Of a stretch of DNA of 64,000 nucleotides, positions 27,421 through 37,472 are shown in pieces. Below the pieces are notes generated by a model. That model did no database searches, was not told where the DNA came from, and saw only the letters and a list, made by a program, of their open reading frames with translations. Origin of the DNA: Utricularia gibba (taxonomy: Eukaryota > Streptophyta > Magnoliopsida > Lamiales > Lentibulariaceae). Location: NCBI GenBank assembly GCA_002189035.1, contig NEEC01000004.1:3038001-3102000 (forward strand), read 5' to 3'. The position numbers and the translations under genes were made by a program. The first letter of the stretch is position 1, and the number at the start of each line of letters is the position of its first letter.

Positions 27421-28841
27421 GTGTAGCTTTGATCATGGGCTTGAGCGAGATTTTATGGTATCTTTGGTTCGCATCCATCATATTCAGTATGGTATTGCTT
27501 GCAACAACATTCATCAATGTGTGTATGTGAGGTAACAAATAAGGTTCATGCTCATATGTCTTGTTTAATTGTTTAAGTAGAGTTTATACAGAATCTTCAC
27601 TTCACTTCAAATTTTGGCATGACCATAGAGTTAGCAACACATTCAAAGTATTGTATCTCTTGGATTTATCCAGCCCCTAAGAAACATTGCACTGTTTCCT
27701 AAATGATTTTTGTTTTTTGTGTGAAAACTTATAGGAAAAGGTATCGATGAGGCAATTAAGTATGGATTATATGAAAACATCAAAATTATCATTAACAAAA
27801 TAAATGATGTGTTATCATATAATTTCCATTATACATTATCCAAAACAAAATTCTGTTGGGTATTTGTGGTGAAGGCACCCCATAAGTGTAATGGAAATTA
27901 TTAGTGTATTGCATTATCAATATTCAATTGTAGATCAGAACCTTACATGATAGCCAATAGGACATAATACTACGTTCATTTCGTAAACTATTTAGAAATA
28001 TTAATATTTAAAATAACACTCTCAGTTGTCATATATGGATATTTATCTGTGAACACCATTAGATAGTTGAATCTCTATAAGTTATTATTACTATTATTAT
28101 TATTAGAAACACCACCTAGGTTTTACAGTTCAAAAGTAAGTAGGATTTTCAAGGTTGATGTGGGTGCGTTTACCACCAGTCAAACGGCGCCAGTCCGGTA
28201 GTCAACCCGAACCCTCATGTGTCGGTTCTTTTCCGAGCCCCAGGTAGTTTGACCATGGAGTCTCCGCTGATAATTTTAGCCCCAGCATCGAAGTAGACTT
28301 CTGATTTTCTAACGAACTTGAGGTCGGTAGTCGGTGGCCGAGCTGAATTCTGGTGAAGAAACTCACTTTCAGGTTGGAGAAAAATGATATTTTGGTATTG
28401 CGCAATGTATGATGAGGGTCCCAAAGCGCCGTTTGTAGAAATCGATACCGTTATGGGTCATTCATTCATTTTTAGTCGTGATAGATCTTTCATGCTGCGT
28501 TTTTAGTAGCGTTTTTGCTGTCTATAAAGTCTTGTAGCATTTTGTTTCGAATCTCACTAAATCTTCATTTCCGGATTGTTCTTTGTTTCTCAAAATTGTT
28601 CTTAAGAATATTTGATGACTTCGCCGCTGAACACGTGATTCTGTTAAAAAAAATTGATGATGGATAGTTGTAGTTTCTGAGCTTCAATTTTATTTGCTTT
28701 GCTGGTTCTGGGTTTAAATTTTTCAATGGATCAAGGTGTTTTTACTTTCTAGCTGGTGATCATATCACTTGCTGGGTAATTGCAATGTACTTCTATATAT
28801 TCCATGTCGAGTAGATGTGCCCAAGAAATTTAAGGGTTCAG
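27421..28841. other. Spacer and upstream region of the OBERON-like gene
   Basis: 27421-28080 is likely more of the decayed gypsy interior. A short TTA microsatellite lies at about 28081-28105. From 28110 the base composition rises and small overlapping frames appear on both strands; this should be the promoter and 5' UTR of the gene at 28842. The bases TTCAG immediately before that start codon could be the 3' end of a leader intron. Confidence 0.5.
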
Positions 28842-30798
28842 ATGGCATCGTCAGGATCTCAGTTCAACAGCCAATCCTCAATGCTACCTCCACGACAGCA
28901 GCTTCGACCCGTGGGTGTAGGACTCCAGAATTCGCTATCTTTTGCCATACCAGATGTCTCAGAGTCGCTGAATCCTCATGAGCGTGGTTCGAATTCAGAC
29001 AAAATTCATGAGTCTCAATCAGAAAGTGCCAGCTCACGTGAAACTTGGCCTACTGCTGATGCTTTAGAACCTAAGAAATTTGAGAAACGAAAAGAGGGGG
29101 AGAATGGTTTTGCAGAGCATTCTGTGGTTAGGCATATTTCCAGCTCAGATAAAATTTCTATTCCGGATGTAGCAAGAGACCGGGTAGAAATTATAGCAGA
29201 AAGGATGCAAAACCTGCCAGATGAGTACCTCGAAAAGTTGAAAAATGAACTTCGATCTATGCTTGAAGGCTTAGGTGACAGTCAGCAAAGAGAAGAGTTC
29301 CTATTCCTGCAAAATCTCGTCTTGTCCAGAAATGATTTGACTGAGAAAACATTGCAAGGTGCACACAGGGTTCAACTGGAGATATTAGTTGCAATAAAGA
29401 CAGGAATTCGGGCGTTCTTGCATCCAAACGTTAGCCTTTCACAAGCTTCAATTGTTGATATTTTGTTGTACAAGAGATGCAGGAACGTAACCTGTTTTAG
29501 TCCACTTCCAGTTGAAGATTGTGCCTGTGAATTGTGTTCAAAGAGAAACGGTTTCTGCAACCTCTGTATGTGTACAATTTGCAACAAGTTTGATTCTGAC
29601 TTTAATACATGCCGCTGGATTGGATGTGATTTCTGCTCCCACTGGACTCATATAGATTGTTCCATTGCTAATAGGTTGATTGGTATGGGTTCGTGTGTTA
29701 AGAATGGGGTTAGCTCATCAGAGTTGCTTTTCAGATGCCGATCTTGCAATAGGACATGCGAATTGTTAGGCTGGGTCAAGGATGTCTTCCAGCATTGTGC
29801 TCCAAGTTGGGATAGGGATGCTTTAACAAGGGAACTGAAGTATGTGAGCAGAATTTTTCGTTTCAATGAGGATTCTGAAGGCCGAAAGCTCTTCAGGAAG
29901 TGCGAGGAACTCATTGAGAAACTGAAAGGTGGTGTTGCTGAAGCCGTCCCCTTAAAGGAAATCTCGATATTCTTCCATGGTAAATTTTAACAACTTCTCA
30001 TAATTGAAGCTTTGCTTTTCACATTCCAAAGATCTAAATCCGAATTTCAATTGTTTTCTGTTTGCTACATATATGAACTCTGCAACCTCGGGAACTTATC
30101 TCATTGGGCCATACATTTCTTTCATGTTTTTGTTTTTTTTTTTCGGTTTCGTTTGGCTTGGCAGCAATGCCAATTATGTTTTCCTTTACACCCTTTCACC
30201 TTGTTCTTAACACACAGAAATGGAGGCAGATACCTTGATGAGGGTAGAAAATGAGGAAGCTGGCAAGATGATAACCCCACATGAAGCATTCAACCAGATA
30301 GCTAATGTTGTTCAGGAGGCTGTTAATAAAATGGAAACTGCTGCTGAGGAGAAGATGCGAATGGTAAAAAAGGCACGCAACGCTGTGGAGGCGTGTGAGC
30401 AGGAACTCAAGGATAAAGCCAGGGAAGTTGCTGCCCTGAAGTTGGAGAAACAGAGAAAGAAGATACAGGTTGAAGAGCTGGAGAGCATCGTGAGACTCAA
30501 GCAAGCTGAAGCTGACATGTTCGATCTCAAAGCAAATGAAGCACAACGGGAGGCTGAGAGGCTGCAACGAATACTTGTTGCGAAAAGTGAAAAGATGGAG
30601 GACGACTACACCATTAGGTATCTCAAGCAAAGGCTACAAGAGGCCGAAGCTGAGAAGCAATATCTATTCGAAAAGCTGAAGCTTCAGGAGAGTTCAAGGG
30701 TATCTCAGGGCACTGAAGGAGCCAGTGATCCATATAGCAAAATCCAGGACCTGCTTAAGAACATGTACGATACCGCACAATCGAAACCAGATGCATGA
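28842..30798 (+). CDS. OBE1/OBE2-like: OBERON-like PHD-finger and coiled-coil protein
   Basis: OBERON proteins are nuclear PHD-finger factors needed for root and shoot meristem establishment in Arabidopsis. Exon 1 (28842-29979) and exon 2 (30218-30798) join as FFH-E-MEADTLM, giving 572 residues, close to the ~566 of OBE1. Visible parts: MLPPRQQL near the N-terminus; a helical central region (DRVEIIAERMQNLPDEYLEK); a Cys/His-rich PHD-type region (about 227-306) with CACELCSKRNGFCNLCMC, CRWIGCDFCSHWTHIDC and FRCRSCNRTC; then GWVKDVFQHCAPSWDRDAL. Exon 2 encodes a long charged coiled coil (EVAALKLEKQRKKIQVEELE) ending in SKIQDLLKNMYDTAQ. An upstream in-frame ATG at 28815 would add nine residues, but the ATG at 28842 has G at +4 and begins MASSGSQ, so I prefer it. 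AATAAA at 30961 could be the poly(A) signal. Confidence 0.93.
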
Positions 30799-31963
30799 TC
30801 CACATGCCCTGATCACTCCCATTACGGTTGCTTGAATTGTTTTATTTTCTGTAAATGCAATGATTAGGAGATAAAGAGTTGTGCCTTTGTCCGTCTGATT
30901 ATCTGCGTTTCTCTTTCATGCTGTTTGCTGTAAGAGAGACCAATGTGGACCTTATTCAATAATAAATTCATTTAACGAGTTAGCTGGTTTAGCTCCAGTT
31001 CAAGCAGTAGTAAGTTTTTGCAATATCGATAGAAGGAAAGTGTTTCTGTAAAAGGAAAGATGAAAAAAATTTAAAAGTCCTACACTATACACATAAAGAC
31101 GAAATAAATTCAAATCTGGAGATAATAGACAATTAATTTGTTGATGTCGGAAGCAGTCAATTCTGTGTGATTTTCGTTCATGTGTTTTGAGTCAATCTAA
31201 CAAAACAGGGAAACTGGACACAACGTAATGATCCAAAAACATGAGATGGAGGGGGGTCGACCCGTGCAAAATGATTACAAAAATATGTAAAGTTGGGTGG
31301 CAATGATCAAAACATTCATTATCTCACTCGTACATTTAAAAGACCATTAGCATGTGCAAAGGTGTTTACACAAATACAAATATTCAAAATAAACGACGCT
31401 CTGTAATGCATATACAAAATTCCAATAAACAATTTAGGAAAGTGATTATGTTTTGAATGGATATATACAAAATTGATACTTATAAAGCATCTTGTGTGAA
31501 ATAGGTTCTCTCTCCATTAGTCTATTGCTTTAGCTTCCATTGTCCACAGGTTTGTACACAAAGAACATCAGCAAAAATTAAATGAGTTATAAAATTAATC
31601 ACATACATCACACTCTGAGCTATTTGGAATTGAAGGGATAATTAGTGCTTCAAACTGCTCATTATCGAAATTATTTGAAAATATATAATATGAGGTATTA
31701 ATGAATTCGAGTGTAAGAAACCAAGGGAAGGATGACATAGCATTTAACATGTATAATAACTAGGGTTAAGTTTTTCATTTATGTTCAGATGAATTATTTG
31801 TTTAGTTAAAATAACTATTGAGTTTTATTAAAATTTTTTTTCTAAGCTATGATCTTTACATGTTTCGATTTTCACTATCAGTAAATTCATCAAAATTAGT
31901 TCATTGTCATGAGAAATGAAGTTGGTGTGGACTAGTTCATTAGGGTAGAAGTTTCAATGGAGG
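30799..31963. other. 3' flank of the OBERON-like gene, then AT-rich spacer
   Basis: Starts with the likely 3' UTR to about 30980. Nothing recognisable follows until the minisatellite at 31964. Confidence 0.5.
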
Positions 31964-32396
31964 ACAACTGCTTTACGCAGCACTACATGTGTGCGCGATC
32001 CTGTACTAGACATGACTTGCGGAGGCTAGTAATTTTAACGCAGCACCATATGTGTACGATCCAGTGTTGTGGAGGACGATAATTTTAGACAGCACCACAT
32101 GCATCCGGTGGTCGGCAAAACTGGCAAAAGATAGCAATTTCATGCAGCACCGCGTGTGTGCCATCTATTCCTCAACGTAACTTGTGCAGAGAAGCAGTTT
32201 CATGCAACACCATGTGTGTGCGATCTAGTGTTTGACGTAACTTATAGAAGACAACAGTTTCGCATAGCACTGCATGTGCATGACTCAGTGTTAGGCATAA
32301 ATTGCCGCCACGTGTGCATGATCCGGTGCTTGGGAAAACTTGCAAACGACAACACTGCCTGCATGTGCACAAGCGAGTACTTGGTGTAACTTGCCT
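31964..32396. repeat. Degenerate minisatellite, about eight units of 39-63 bp
   Basis: A core like CAGCACCACATGTGTGCGATC recurs with starts near 31978, 32041, 32090, 32145, 32205, 32265, 32304 and 32353. It is usually followed by AGTGTTTGACGTAACTTG and GACAACAGTTTCATG. Units are diverged and vary in length, so this is an old array. The short frames on both strands are by-products of the repeat. Confidence 0.85.
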
Positions 32397-32459
32397 TAAA
32401 TTAGAAGAATGTTCTCCCATACCCGAGAGCACCGCATCAAGTCAATTGTAGTACTTGTG

Positions 32460-32900
32460 TGATAACACAATAAAACAGTAGTTTTAAATTAAAAAAGAAA
32501 GTTATGTTATCCTGTAAAGTTAGGATTTTATTGAAAATTTTGATGTTTTTTGCAAATAGCAGCACAATTTTAATGTTTTATTCCAAAATGGGACTTAATC
32601 CTTAATTTAGCCCGATTTTTATTTAATCATCTTCATTAAAGTAATGTCGTATATTTTCAATGATCCAAACCTCAAGGAGCCTATTACATAGAGTAGAGCC
32701 TACTCTAGACCAAGTGCATAAAAATAGAGACAAATGGAGGGAGAAAAGCCAAAAGAGAAGGAAAAGTTACACCTAATCCCCAGAAATAAAACAAAAAGTG
32801 ATATTTTCGGTAAGATAGGAATAGAGAGAGGAGGACAAGAGACCTTCACATAACACGAAGGAAATTATCTAAAAAAAGAGCTTAGAAGAACCACAAATAT
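32460..32900 (+). mobile_element. Truncated LTR, family member 3
   Basis: Begins TGATAACACAATAAAAC and follows the family pattern: a remnant of the hairpin near offset 130 (GGGACTTAAT...AATTTAGCCC, no longer perfect), then CCAAACCTCAAGGAGCC as in members at 22969 and 61254. The similarity fades by about 32900 and no CGTTTATCA end was found, so it is 3'-truncated. Confidence 0.6.
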
Positions 32901-34477
32901 TGACACATAATTAAATGTTGTAATATTCATAAATCATAGGATATAATTTCAACATATACTACATACATTTTCAAATCTATAATCTAACCTTGCTAATTTT
33001 AGCAAATAGCTTGTCTCTAGTATTGATTATACATGTTGGTTTCCATCTGATCACACTCAGATTTAAAATCTCCATTATTGCATAATACTTCTTTTTTAGT
33101 CTTGACCTTTTAAGCTTATACGAGGATTTGTATGCAGAGTCATCACAAGAAGCAAATTTTGGTTAATAATCATTCAAAGCTACATGAAACCTAGATTTGT
33201 AACCTTCCTTCATCTTCCACTCCTCATTGATATATTTCTTCAATACAAGAATGAGATTCTTTACTTTCACCATTGACCATTGATAGTCATTTTGAGCTAA
33301 TGCTTTTCGATTATCCAGATTTATCCATCATTCAAATTTCAATCTATCAATTGTGAAGGTGATAGTTAAAAATTGCATCTCTCAAACCTTTGAAACTTTA
33401 GAATGACATGCACTTTGAAATAAAATGTTTTTGATATTTTAATGAATAGAAGTAATTTCATCATTTTATATCATAAATCACAAACATTAGATATCAACAT
33501 TTTCCAATCAAACACAAATAACACAATCTTACTCATGTCTATCAAATAAGCTTCACATCAAATTTAATTAATCTATATTTTAATAATTAAAACGTGGTTG
33601 ACACCTATCACGCAACAAGAGGAGACTTTAATAGCTATCCAACCTGGCCCTAAATCTAAAACCATGTGCCTGCTTCTTCCCTCACCCCTCAGTTTCCAAG
33701 TGGTCAACCAAAGCTGCGCGGCAGGACGGAATTCCTCTGGTGTATTGTTGAATTGCATTATTCCACCATTGTGGCTTGCCCCTTTTTTTTTTCCCGGTAA
33801 ATTCTCTGATGATACTTTTCTCTGTGGTCCTTGTCAACTTCTCGGCGTCTATTTCCCCAGACCCCTCAGTTGACAAACCCTTCTTTAAATTTGCTTTCAT
33901 GTAGCTGATGATATTCGATCTGCAATTATTTAGCTAAACCCATTTCGTCTGCAGAGGCTTCGATTGTGATTTTTCCTTTTAGAGTTGTGTACGGCATCGT
34001 GTTTTGTGTTTATCTTCATCTTTAATTTTTCTCTTTTGTTTTTTCCTGCTGCTGCCGCTATTGCTTTGAATGTGTGGGATTTGATTTTCTTTTATAGACA
34101 GAACAGAGATTGAAATTTATCTGGTAAACGGTTGTCTTTGTAAGAAGAAAATTGGTTTCTGAATTATTTCCTTAGCTGGTTTGCCTCAAGGTAGGTGCTA
34201 ATCCTTGTGTTTAAACTTAATCTTCAACATGGGAATTCAGGGGCACACAGATTAGCTCTGCATCTGCTTATGCGTCAGAACCGAGAACCGAGAGATAACA
34301 CTTGTGAATCAAGACGTTTCTGTAAATGATATGTGACTGAAGGGGCTAATTGTGTCACTGCTGTTCCATGTACCTCGGCTTTGGTCAAGATAAAGAAGAT
34401 AATACGCTTACTTAAAAGCTCGGTTTGTGTATCATCATTGTGAACTTCATTTGGAGTCGCTTGCTGTATCGTGTTAG
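32901..34477. other. Spacer and leader region of the GRAS gene
   Basis: AT-rich to about 33590, then rising GC. The segment 33900-34477 is probably promoter and 5' UTR of the gene at 34478. AAGGTAGGTGCTAATCC near 34190 resembles a splice donor, and GTGTTAG sits directly before the ATG, so a 5' UTR intron, common in this GRAS branch, is possible. None of the short frames here looks like a gene. Confidence 0.45.
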
Positions 34478-36094
34478 ATGGATGCACCTCAAGATTCAGA
34501 AATGTCTTCTAGCTTCCACAGTTCCTGCAGTCAGCCTACGCCTTCACAGGTCCAGCCATATGTATTTTCAGGCTCGAGAACTGGTGCATCTTCAGGGCAG
34601 AGCTTGGGTGGTGAATTTTACACACTGGAATCAACTCCTGACTTCGTTGCATATAATCCTTCAGCTGCAAGCATACGAAGCCCCTTTTCGCCCCAGGATT
34701 CTCATTATTCACTTGCATCTGATCATCAGCACTCACCAGATCTTACTGTCTATGATTCAGCTATCCCTGGCTCTTCTGGGGTTGAAGATGAAAACAAGTT
34801 GATGCATGCACTCTGGGTACTGAGGAATGAACTTCTTGGCCCTGAATCTGATACCGATGATATTGGCTGCTTCGGTCCTCAAGTTATACAGCCATCTCCC
34901 TTCTCAAGGTATGACAGAATCCTGGAAAAAGCACCAAACATGGACCTGAAGAAGTTGCTTATCACCTGTGCTGAAGTTGTTGCCGAAGCTGACACCATCT
35001 CAGACAGGCAGGTTGCATTGTCAGCTGCAGAAGCGTTGATAGAGATTTTGGAGAAAAGAGTTTCAGTATCTGGCGATCCATTGGAAAGATTAGGTGCTTA
35101 CATGTTGGAAGGAGTCAGGGCAAGGCTTCTACATTCAGGAAGTACTATTTATAAAAGGCTCAAGTGCAAGGAGCCAATAAATCCAACTAGCTCAGAACTG
35201 ATGTCTTACATGCATGTAATATATGAAATCTGCCCATACTACAAGTTTGCATATGTTTCATCGAGTGTCATCATCAGCGAAACCATGGAAAATGAGAGCC
35301 GGATACACATAATCGATTTTCAGATAGCTCAAGGAAGCCAATGGGTATCCTTCATTCAATCAGTCTCCCGTCGGCCAGCAGGTCCACCTTATCTCAGAAT
35401 CACTGGCGTTGATGATCCACAATCAGCTCATGCCCGGGGTGGAGGACTCCAGTTAGTTGGTCTGACACTAGCAAATGTCGCGAGGTCATGTGGAGTACCG
35501 TTTGAGTTCCATGGAGCAGCTATCTCTGGAAGTGAAGTCCAGTGGGAGAATCTCGGAGTTCAGCATGGAGAAGCTGTGGCTGTGAATTTTCCATATGCCC
35601 TGCATCACATTCCTGATGAGAATGTGAGCATTGAGAACCACAGGGATCGCCTTCTAAGACTTGTCAGGAGCCTCTCTCCCAAGGTCGTGACCCTCATCGA
35701 ACAAGAATCCAACACCAATGCGACTGGTTTCCTGCAGAGGTTCCAGGAGTCTCTAAACTACTATGTGGCAATGTTTGAGTCCATCGATGCTGCATGCCAG
35801 AGGGAAGATAAGAAGAGGATCAGTACGGAAGAGCACTGTGTGGCAAGAGATGTTGTGAACATCATCGCCTGTGAGGGGCCTGATCGTGTTGAGAGGCACG
35901 AACCCTTTGGCAAGTGGAGGAGGCGGTTTGCAAAGGCAGGCTTCTCGCCTGTGAGGTTGAGTCCGGCTGTGGGAAAGGCAGTCTGCAATATGCTGAAAGA
36001 ATACAGCTCTAATTACACAGTGGGAGAAGGGAATGGAGCCCTGTATCTGGGATGGAAGAACAGGGCCATGTCAACCTGCTCAGCGTGGAGATAA
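34478..36094 (+). CDS. PAT1-like: GRAS-family transcription regulator, PAT1 branch
   Basis: GRAS proteins are plant nuclear regulators; the PAT1 branch (PAT1, SCL5, SCL13, SCL21) acts in phytochrome, stress and gibberellin-related signalling. A single uninterrupted frame of 538 residues, a usual length. The Ser-rich variable N-terminus (1-105) ends in NKLMHALWVLRNELLGPESD, a branch-specific helix before the GRAS domain. The domain then shows LHR1 (MDLKKLLITCAEVVAEAD, 155-172), the VHIID motif as IHIIDFQIAQGSQW (276-289), LHR2 (GGGLQLVGLTLANVARSCG), a PFYRE-region segment (AVNFPYALHHIPDE, then FQESLNYYVAMFESID), and the SAW motif (KWRRRFAKAGFSPVRLSP, YLGWKNRAMSTCSAWR at the C-terminus). All subdomains are present in order, so the gene looks intact. 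The exact orthologue within the branch cannot be told from sequence alone. Confidence 0.95.
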   Translation: MDAPQDSEMSSSFHSSCSQPTPSQVQPYVFSGSRTGASSGQSLGGEFYTLESTPDFVAYNPSAASIRSPFSPQDSHYSLASDHQHSPDLTVYDSAIPGSSGVEDENKLMHALWVLRNELLGPESDTDDIGCFGPQVIQPSPFSRYDRILEKAPNMDLKKLLITCAEVVAEADTISDRQVALSAAEALIEILEKRVSVSGDPLERLGAYMLEGVRARLLHSGSTIYKRLKCKEPINPTSSELMSYMHVIYEICPYYKFAYVSSSVIISETMENESRIHIIDFQIAQGSQWVSFIQSVSRRPAGPPYLRITGVDDPQSAHARGGGLQLVGLTLANVARSCGVPFEFHGAAISGSEVQWENLGVQHGEAVAVNFPYALHHIPDENVSIENHRDRLLRLVRSLSPKVVTLIEQESNTNATGFLQRFQESLNYYVAMFESIDAACQREDKKRISTEEHCVARDVVNIIACEGPDRVERHEPFGKWRRRFAKAGFSPVRLSPAVGKAVCNMLKEYSSNYTVGEGNGALYLGWKNRAMSTCSAWR

Positions 36095-36294
36095 AATCAC
36101 TTGAAGTGAGCTTTTAAAAGCTTTGCTGCGTTTTCTTTATTTTTGTTTGTTTTTTGCTTGATTTGTTGTAACAGCTCTGCAATGTGTGCATTAACTATTT
36201 TCGTTGTACGCTAATCATATCTACAGAAATAGCAGTTGATTCCCTCAGCTCCTGGTGATGCAGAAAGAATGACTGACTTCTTCCCTTGTGAGCT
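36095..36294. other. 3' flank of the GRAS gene
   Basis: T-rich stretch that should hold the 3' UTR of the GRAS gene; no canonical AATAAA was noticed. Confidence 0.4.
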
Positions 36295-36465
36295 TCAATA
36301 GTTTGATAGTGAGTTTAATCCTCCGAAACCTGGATGCAGCCCCAAAGTTTCCACGAAATTAATTTTGGTGTAATCCACCACATTCCCAAGAGATTTGCCC
36401 TCCGACGTTGAAAGACCTGATGTTCTGAATCTGAAACCGAATTCTTCTGAAATTCCTTCCATATG
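36295..36465 (-). other. Possible orphan terminal exon, function unknown
   Basis: Minus strand: a splice-acceptor-like ATATTGCAG precedes 57 codons beginning HMEGISEEFGFRFRTSGLST and ending GLHPGFGGLNSLSNY before a TGA. The amino-acid composition is protein-like and the frame is open upstream, but I recognise no family and find no upstream exon between here and the MO25 gene. It may be a gene fragment, an unannotated small gene or chance. Confidence 0.2.
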
Positions 36466-37472
36466 CTGCAATATGATGCTAACATGTTTTAAAGTTAACT
36501 TGAAATAGCAACGGAAAACGATGAAACTGAAGGACAAGCATTCTGTGTAGCCACAACGTGCCTTGGATGTGTTAGTGATTACATGCAGTACTGCTCTCTT
36601 TGTTGTTGCTTCGTTTCCTTATGGATGTCGGCAGAGCAACTCAGCTAGCTTCAGGCTCTTCGTGATTGATGTTAGTAAAAGAGAGGAGCGTGTCTGCGTG
36701 TGGATGTTGTGTATTCCCCTACCCTAATTTATTTATGCCTGGCAGCTACCAGTTGAATTGCAGTCCTCTGGCATTCCTCGCATGTGACCAGATGGGGCAA
36801 CACGCTACAAAAGTAAGAGAAACCCGTAGCCCGCCTCCAGGTCAATGCTCCGGTGAGGGAGGAGTAGAGTTTAACATCCAGGTTCCAAATGGATTCCACC
36901 CCAACCAACCCAACCATCTCCATCTGGTTTAGTTGGAGCTGTGCTGTGTTAATCGGGTAAGTTGGAAAAGAGATGACCCGGGCCGAGAGATGCAGTTACA
37001 ATTAAACTAAAACTGCTCGCTCGGGCACGTCACCGCAACACGGCAAGTGGTTCCATGTTGAAATCTGATTAACCAACGACCACGAAAGCTGCGACGAGCA
37101 CGAGGAGGCCGAAACGGGCCGGCAGACTACAACTCAAACTGTCAACAAGAAATGCTCGAAGAATTCCAGGCCAGCTCGCCGCTCTTATCTTGGGGCCAAA
37201 CAAAACAAAACAAAAGAGAAGCAAAAACCGCTGCTCCTCAAGGGGGTTCGGGTTCTCAGTAGCCCTGGCTCTATTATTTGGCTGGCTGCCGATGATGCAT
37301 AATTAACCAATATGTGCCTACCGTGCGCGGAAGAAACCAGTAGTATTTACTTGTACAACACCCGGCCCGCCCCGGCCGACAAACCCATACCATCTCGTTC
37401 TCCAGGCGCAATCGCAAAGGAAAAGCATTGAGGGAGCAGGGGAAAGAACAGGGTCATGTATCCATCCCATTT
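36466..37472. other. Spacer between convergent GRAS and MO25 genes
   Basis: Unusually GC-rich from about 36800 to 37450 for this window, without a frame I can identify. The end next to 37473 should carry the 3' UTR of the MO25 gene. Confidence 0.4.

Noticed and set aside
28980-29000. GGTTCGAATTC resembling a tRNA T-loop
   Set aside because: Within the OBERON-like coding exon; no acceptor stem or anticodon arm could be formed around it.
29648-29914. Minus-strand frame opposite the OBERON-like PHD region
   Set aside because: Antisense shadow of a clearly coding exon.
32156-32432. Cys-rich frames on both strands
   Set aside because: Created by the minisatellite units; both strands are open for the same reason.
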